Shown: positions 14,267 through 17,398 of the stretch, piece by piece | How the letters are laid out: the number at the start of each line of letters is the position of its first letter | Numbering within the stretch: the first letter of the stretch is position 1 | Assembly (NCBI GenBank): GCA_051883695.1 | Contig: JBJEUF010000056.1 | Coordinates: 1-17,398 of the forward strand | Direction of reading: 5' to 3' | From: UBA11524 sp051883695 | GTDB taxonomy: Bacteria; Bacillota; Clostridia; Christensenellales; Aristaeellaceae | DNA: 17,398 nt | Translations under genes and position numbers: made by a program | The notes under the pieces: generated by a model | Database searches by the model: none | What the model saw: the letters and a program-made list of their open reading frames with translations, nothing else | What the model was told of the DNA's origin: nothing

Positions 14267-15556
14267 TCATGCCGCCGGCACAAGGCGAATCACCCGCACG
14301 GCGGACGGCGAATCGGTGAAGTCCAGCACGAAGGAGGCTTCCTCCTTGTGCACGTCGAAGGTCAGCTCCGTTTCCGTGCCGTCTGCAGCAAGCAGGCGGA
14401 GCGCATAGCCCTCCAGCCATTCGGCAGGCAGGCTGACCTTCACCTGACCGGTGGGCTTGGTCAGACAACCGGCGCTCTCGAACGCCACGCTCATCACCGC
14501 TTCGCCGCCGGACAGCACGCCCACGCGCACGACAACCTCCCCGCCGGGAAGCGTCCGGGTCAGGGCGGCTGCCCTTGCGCCCTCAGCCATCGTCAGGCGC
14601 GTGCCGTCGTTCACCTCGCCGCACACGGGGCAGAGGGTGAACTCCGCGACCGGATCGCCGTTCAGCTGATAGGTGAAGGGTGCGCAGGGCACGGTTCTGC
14701 GGTAGCCGCAGCCGTAGCGGCAGGTCGCCGAATGCGTGCCGTCGGCGTTGGGCGTCCATTCGCCGTACCAATGCACCAGCGTGCCCTTCTCAGCGAAGGT
14801 GGTGTAGGTGCAACCCTCGCGCCGGCAGGCTTCGTAGGCATCCCAGCCGGTCTTGTAACAGGTGGGAGCCTGCGCAGCATGGGATTCGAGGTCGTGGGCG
14901 TCCGGGTCGGGGGCGCCGTAATTCTCACCGCAATACTCACAAACCGCCCCGGAGGTGCAGGTCGCCGGGGTTTTTTCACTGTGAGCCTCATCATATGTGT
15001 CGATTGATGTATGGCAGCTCTCACAGATGACCGTCACCTTGTGCTCGGTGTCAGAGACTTTTTCATACTCGCAGATAGTCCCGCCTTGGTGGTTGTCCGG
15101 ATCCTTGTAGGGACGTTCGCAGTCCAGGCACGGCGCACTGTCGATACAGGTTGCATAGCCGCGGTGGTCGGCATATTGGATGTGTACCTCATTAAGGCCA
15201 CAAATACGGTAATGCTGGTTTTCGTTCTCGTATATCCACTCGCCCCAATCGTGGTTGTCCGAGTTAATGCCGCCGAAGTTACTCTTGCACAGATCGCAGT
15301 AGGCCGGTGACGTGCAGGTCGCTTCATGGGTTTCGTGGTGAAATGACAGCCCCATTGCATTACGGGCTCCGCAGTACTGACATATAAAGTATTCCCTGTG
15401 AGCTTTATCGTTCACATATTTAAACCCGTCTGCGGCAGAAACAGTCTGCGTGAAGTTGCAGCTGGAACACCTTAGTCTGAGAGAAGCCATTGCTGTGGTA
15501 GGTAAGATCAGCGTCAGCACCAGCAGCATCATCAGACCAACAAACCATTTCTTCAT
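14267..15556 (-). CDS. Secreted Cys/His-rich repeat protein, three-module paralogue
   Basis: A 429-residue exported paralogue of the 12511-14208 product. The start at ATG 15554-15556 follows the same AGGAGGACATGAAC leader. The signal peptide spans about 1-25 (MKKWFVGLMMLLVLTLILPT, then TAMA). Three modules are visible (about 45-102, 103-156, 157-221), with units such as EATCTSPAYCDLCKSNFG and PATCTSGAVCEYCGENYG. The C-terminal part (about 212-429) matches the paralogue except at three residues by eye (HAAQ for HDAQ, EEASF for EEATF, VPAA for VPVA), while the N-terminal half is only distantly similar. It sits 27 nt after tetR and 58 nt before its paralogue, so one transcript is likely. The two products look like a constant C-terminal domain carrying different repeat regions. 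Function is unknown; surface display, metal binding or disulfide-rich adhesion are guesses. Confidence 0.8.
   Translation of the reverse strand: MKKWFVGLMMLLVLTLILPTTAMASLRLRCSSCNFTQTVSAADGFKYVNDKAHREYFICQYCGARNAMGLSFHHETHEATCTSPAYCDLCKSNFGGINSDNHDWGEWIYENENQHYRICGLNEVHIQYADHRGYATCIDSAPCLDCERPYKDPDNHQGGTICEYEKVSDTEHKVTVICESCHTSIDTYDEAHSEKTPATCTSGAVCEYCGENYGAPDPDAHDLESHAAQAPTCYKTGWDAYEACRREGCTYTTFAEKGTLVHWYGEWTPNADGTHSATCRYGCGYRRTVPCAPFTYQLNGDPVAEFTLCPVCGEVNDGTRLTMAEGARAAALTRTLPGGEVVVRVGVLSGGEAVMSVAFESAGCLTKPTGQVKVSLPAEWLEGYALRLLAADGTETELTFDVHKEEASFVLDFTDSPSAVRVIRLVPAA
14277..14923. repeat. Long direct repeat, copy 2
   Basis: Partner of 12521-13167. It covers the C-terminal coding region of the three-module paralogue. 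Synonymous sites are conserved too, so identity is at DNA level and not just from protein constraint. Confidence 0.9.
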
Positions 15557-15583
15557 GTTCATGTCCTCCTTCATTTTGTTCGT

Positions 15584-16255
15584 TTACAGCTCAAAGTGCA
15601 TCGACAGGGATTCAAACAGCGCGTCCATCACGCGCCGGGCTTGCGCGCACATGTCCAGCGTCGCCACATGGGCGATGATCTGCACCCGTTCGTCCTCCGG
15701 CACATGGAACACGCTCAGGCTCATCTCCAGAAAGCGGCTGATCTTCCGCTCCAGCGGGAATTCCTCGCTGCACCGTCTAAGCATGTAGGCGCGCATCATG
15801 CCCGCCGTGCCCACCTCCATTTCGTAGAAATCCTCCGGCGTGGCATCCGGCAGATACGCGCCGAAGGCCACTTGCAGCTCCTGCGCGGTACGCCGGTGAA
15901 TGAGCTCCAGCGTTTCCGGGCAGGTGTATGCCTCCACATAGATGTCGCGCAGGCTCTCGTTCAGCTCCGTCAGCGCCAGCTGGAGGGCCGTTTCCACCGC
16001 GTAGACATGCGCCGGTGTGGGCGCGGCGAAGGTCAGCGCCCGGGCCGCGTCAAACTGCCCGCTGAACATGATGTCCGCAAACACCGTCAGCACGCCGTCC
16101 TTGGTGTGGAAGATGTTCTGAAACGACGATGCGGAGATGTCCGCCTCCCGGAGAATATCGGCCATGTGGGTATTCGTATAGCCCTTCTCCAGAAAGAGCC
16201 GCGCACAGGCCGCCAGCACCCGCCGCCGGGCGTCCTGACTGCTGTAGCGTCGCAT
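15584..16255 (-). CDS. TetR-family transcriptional regulator
   Basis: A 223-residue DNA-binding regulator starting MRRYSSQDARRRVLAACARL. The ATG at 16253-16255 is the only start codon that fits the family; GGAGG lies 12 nt upstream, rather far. The frame runs on to 16348 but crosses the promoter. The TetR helix-turn-helix domain spans about 8-55 (VLAACARLFLEKGYTNTHMA, then DILREADISASSFQNIFHTKDGV). The C-terminal ligand-binding half matches no subfamily I can name. It lies 27 nt before the Cys-rich genes on the same strand, so it is probably co-transcribed with them and may control them. An inverted repeat overlapping its own -10 box suggests autorepression. The ligand is unknown. Confidence 0.88.
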   Translation of the reverse strand: MRRYSSQDARRRVLAACARLFLEKGYTNTHMADILREADISASSFQNIFHTKDGVLTVFADIMFSGQFDAARALTFAAPTPAHVYAVETALQLALTELNESLRDIYVEAYTCPETLELIHRRTAQELQVAFGAYLPDATPEDFYEMEVGTAGMMRAYMLRRCSEEFPLERKISRFLEMSLSVFHVPEDERVQIIAHVATLDMCAQARRVMDALFESLSMHFEL

Positions 16256-16276
16256 ACGATTGTGATGCCTCCATTC

Positions 16277-16296
16277 AATTGGTATGTAATCCAATT
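16277..16296. promoter_or_regulatory. Candidate operator for the TetR regulator
   Basis: AATTGG, eight bases, CCAATT: a perfect 6-bp inverted repeat that overlaps the last three bases of the -10 box and the predicted transcription start. Position and size suit an autoregulatory TetR operator. Confidence 0.55.
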
Positions 16297-16322
16297 TTAC
16301 CACAGACATCGGAAAATAGCAA
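16294..16322 (-). promoter_or_regulatory. Promoter of the tetR group
   Basis: On the minus strand, TTGCTA (plus 16317-16322) and TAAAAT (plus 16294-16299) are 17 nt apart. Transcription would start near 16287, about 30 nt before the tetR ATG. Confidence 0.65.
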
Positions 16323-16536
16323 GAGGGACGGAACCGGGGTGGGCTCATTCAAGACGGAAAACCAACAAGGACGCGGCCAAAGGGGTGCAGGGGCAAACGA
16401 AAGCACCCGCCCGCCTTGCGCCCCCCCGGATGTCCATTACACGGCGAGAGAATGAACGGGGCAGCCTTCCGGGCGGTTTTCCCTGTGCTTGTGCGCCTTC
16501 AGGCGAAAACGGAATCAAACAAATCCACATAAAAAA
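16323..16536. other. Intergenic stretch with no recognised gene
   Basis: About 210 nt between the tetR promoter and repeat element C. A 61-codon minus-strand frame (16345-16530) crosses it, but with no good ribosome binding site or recognisable domain. Small inverted repeats (GGGTGC at 16383-16388 with GCACCC at 16403-16408; CGCC-TTCA-GGCG near 16496-16507) are present, with no convincing terminator. Confidence 0.5.
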
Positions 16537-16644
16537 GTATCATTCGCGCTGCGTTTTTTCGTGCTGGCAAAGCCGGGGGACGCGGAGCGTACCGGAAGTA
16601 CACCCAGCGCAGCCAGTGCGGAAAAGACGCTGTGCGAATGATAC
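16537..16644. repeat. Palindromic element C (same family as element B)
   Basis: A 108-bp imperfect palindrome bounded by GTATCATTCGC (16537-16547) and GCGAATGATAC (16634-16644). Shared with element B: TTTTCG-CTGGCAAAGC, GTAC-GGAAGTAC, and GCGCAGCCAG-GCGGAAAA-GCTGTGCGAATG. It is shorter in the middle than B, and its outer ends differ. It lies between the M20 gene and the tetR group, and no coding role is seen. Confidence 0.7.
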
Positions 16645-16753
16645 ATGATTGATGAATTCGTATTCTTCTGGCGATCGTTTCGTTCTTTGTGGTGCACTTC
16701 TGTGCGTAAATCCTTGAGTAGCATGAAAACGCCCGGCGTGTGCCTGGTCAGCC

Positions 16754-17398
16754 TTATGCCTGCTCCTGAGCGGCAAGCGCTGCTGCGTGATCGTTCCTGA
16801 TCGTCTCCAGCAGCGCCGGATCCCGGATCAGCTCCAGTGCGGTCAGCGCCAGGGCCTTGGCTCCCAAGGCGATGGACCGCAGCCCCTTCTCTGCGCGGCA
16901 CGCGGCTACCTTTTCGATGCTGTGGCCCGCGACCGGCGAGTCGCTGATCGCGATCATCGGCTGAATCACCGGAATCACCTGGGATACATTGCCAACATCG
17001 GAGGAGCCCAACGAGCGGTTGTCGTCCGGCGGAACGGTCTCCCCGAGCGATTCCAGAACACGCCGGTAAACGGCATCAAAGGAGGGCGTCGGGATGATAT
17101 TCTCAACAAGATTCCGCTGTGTCTTTTCCAGCAGGCCTGTGCAGCCGGTCTGCAGCGCAGCGCCCTCCACGATGCGCTCCATCCTGCGATAGACGTCCAT
17201 CATGCGTCCGACCGTCGCAGCCCGGATGTAGAACCTCGCTTCGGTATAGTCCGGGATGATGTTTGGCGCGTCTCCGCCCCTGGTGATGATGCCGTGAATC
17301 CTGACATCCTGCGGAAGCTGCTGCCGCAGCAGACCGATGGCATTGAAGGTGAGGATCATGGCATCCAGCGCATTGATGCCCTCCTGCGGATTGGCGGA
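16754..17398 (-). CDS. M20-family amidohydrolase/peptidase, C-terminal fragment (AbgB/PM20D2-like)
   Basis: The gene enters from the right edge; 214 residues and the TAA stop (16754-16756) are visible. The fragment starts with SANPQEGINALDAMILTFNA, which belongs to the dimerisation domain of M20 amidohydrolases. It continues through GIITRGGDAPNIIPDYTEAR (substrate-site region) into the returning catalytic domain. There GSSDVGNVSQVIPVIQPMIA resembles the AbgB/PM20D2 branch, with AGHS supplying a possible metal-ligand His. That branch hydrolyses amide bonds such as those of aminobenzoyl-glutamate or dipeptides, normally with two metal ions; the N-terminal metal ligands are outside the window. 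No clear terminator follows. The substrate cannot be given from this part. Confidence 0.88.
   Translation of the reverse strand, partial: SANPQEGINALDAMILTFNAIGLLRQQLPQDVRIHGIITRGGDAPNIIPDYTEARFYIRAATVGRMMDVYRRMERIVEGAALQTGCTGLLEKTQRNLVENIIPTPSFDAVYRRVLESLGETVPPDDNRSLGSSDVGNVSQVIPVIQPMIAISDSPVAGHSIEKVAACRAEKGLRSIALGAKALALTALELIRDPALLETIRNDHAAALAAQEQA

Noticed and set aside
12511..15556. Multihaem cytochrome reading of the Cys-rich proteins
   Set aside because: Many CxxC pairs are present, but only one CxxCH per protein (CFTCH and CESCH); the other pairs are followed by Lys, Gly, Asn or other residues.
16345..16530. Minus-strand frame of 61 codons upstream of tetR
   Set aside because: No ribosome binding site of quality, no domain, and Pro/Arg-rich composition; it may be part of a larger repeat, but this cannot be shown here.

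Overview
The window looks like a chromosomal segment of a GC-rich Clostridia-type Firmicute, probably host-associated. Support for this: the hrcA-grpE-dnaK-dnaJ order with a perfect CIRCE operator, strong AGGAGG-type ribosome binding sites, sigma-A-like promoters, and a Gram-positive BmpA/NupOPQ-type importer. I cannot assign a genus. Every supported gene lies on the minus strand, so transcription runs from high to low coordinates. The long plus-strand open frames are antisense shadows.

Layout in transcription order (right to left): (i) 16754-17398, the C-terminal part of an M20-family amidohydrolase cut by the window edge. (ii) 16256-16753, an intergenic stretch with a palindromic repeat element (C) and the promoter/operator of a TetR gene. 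(iii) 11248-16255, a likely co-transcribed group: a TetR-family regulator, two tandem secreted Cys/His-rich repeat proteins whose C-terminal ~215 residues are almost identical, and an exported Ntn-type C-N hydrolase. This is the least explained part of the window and the best candidate for an undescribed system. (iv) 10165-11070, a secreted YARHG-domain protein with its own promoter. (v) 4701-10066, the heat-shock operon hrcA-grpE-dnaK-dnaJ, with promoter and CIRCE. Its 559-bp dnaK-dnaJ gap is packed with hairpins and a palindromic repeat (B, same family as C). An intrinsic terminator follows dnaJ. (vi) 1-4570, a BmpA-type ABC importer (binding protein, fused double ATPase, two permeases, the second cut by the window edge). 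It is likely for nucleosides, and has its own promoter, PurBox-like sequences nearby, and a third palindromic element (A) between the binding-protein and ATPase genes.

How the genes work together: HrcA should repress the chaperone operon through CIRCE, and DnaK/DnaJ/GrpE form one refolding machine. The importer genes overlap by 4 nt (ATGA and GTGA), which fits translational coupling, while the hairpin-rich spacer after the binding-protein gene may allow it to be expressed more than the membrane subunits. The TetR gene has an inverted repeat overlapping its own -10 box, so autoregulation of the Cys-rich protein group is a reasonable hypothesis. All functional statements rest on reading motifs by eye; no database search was run.
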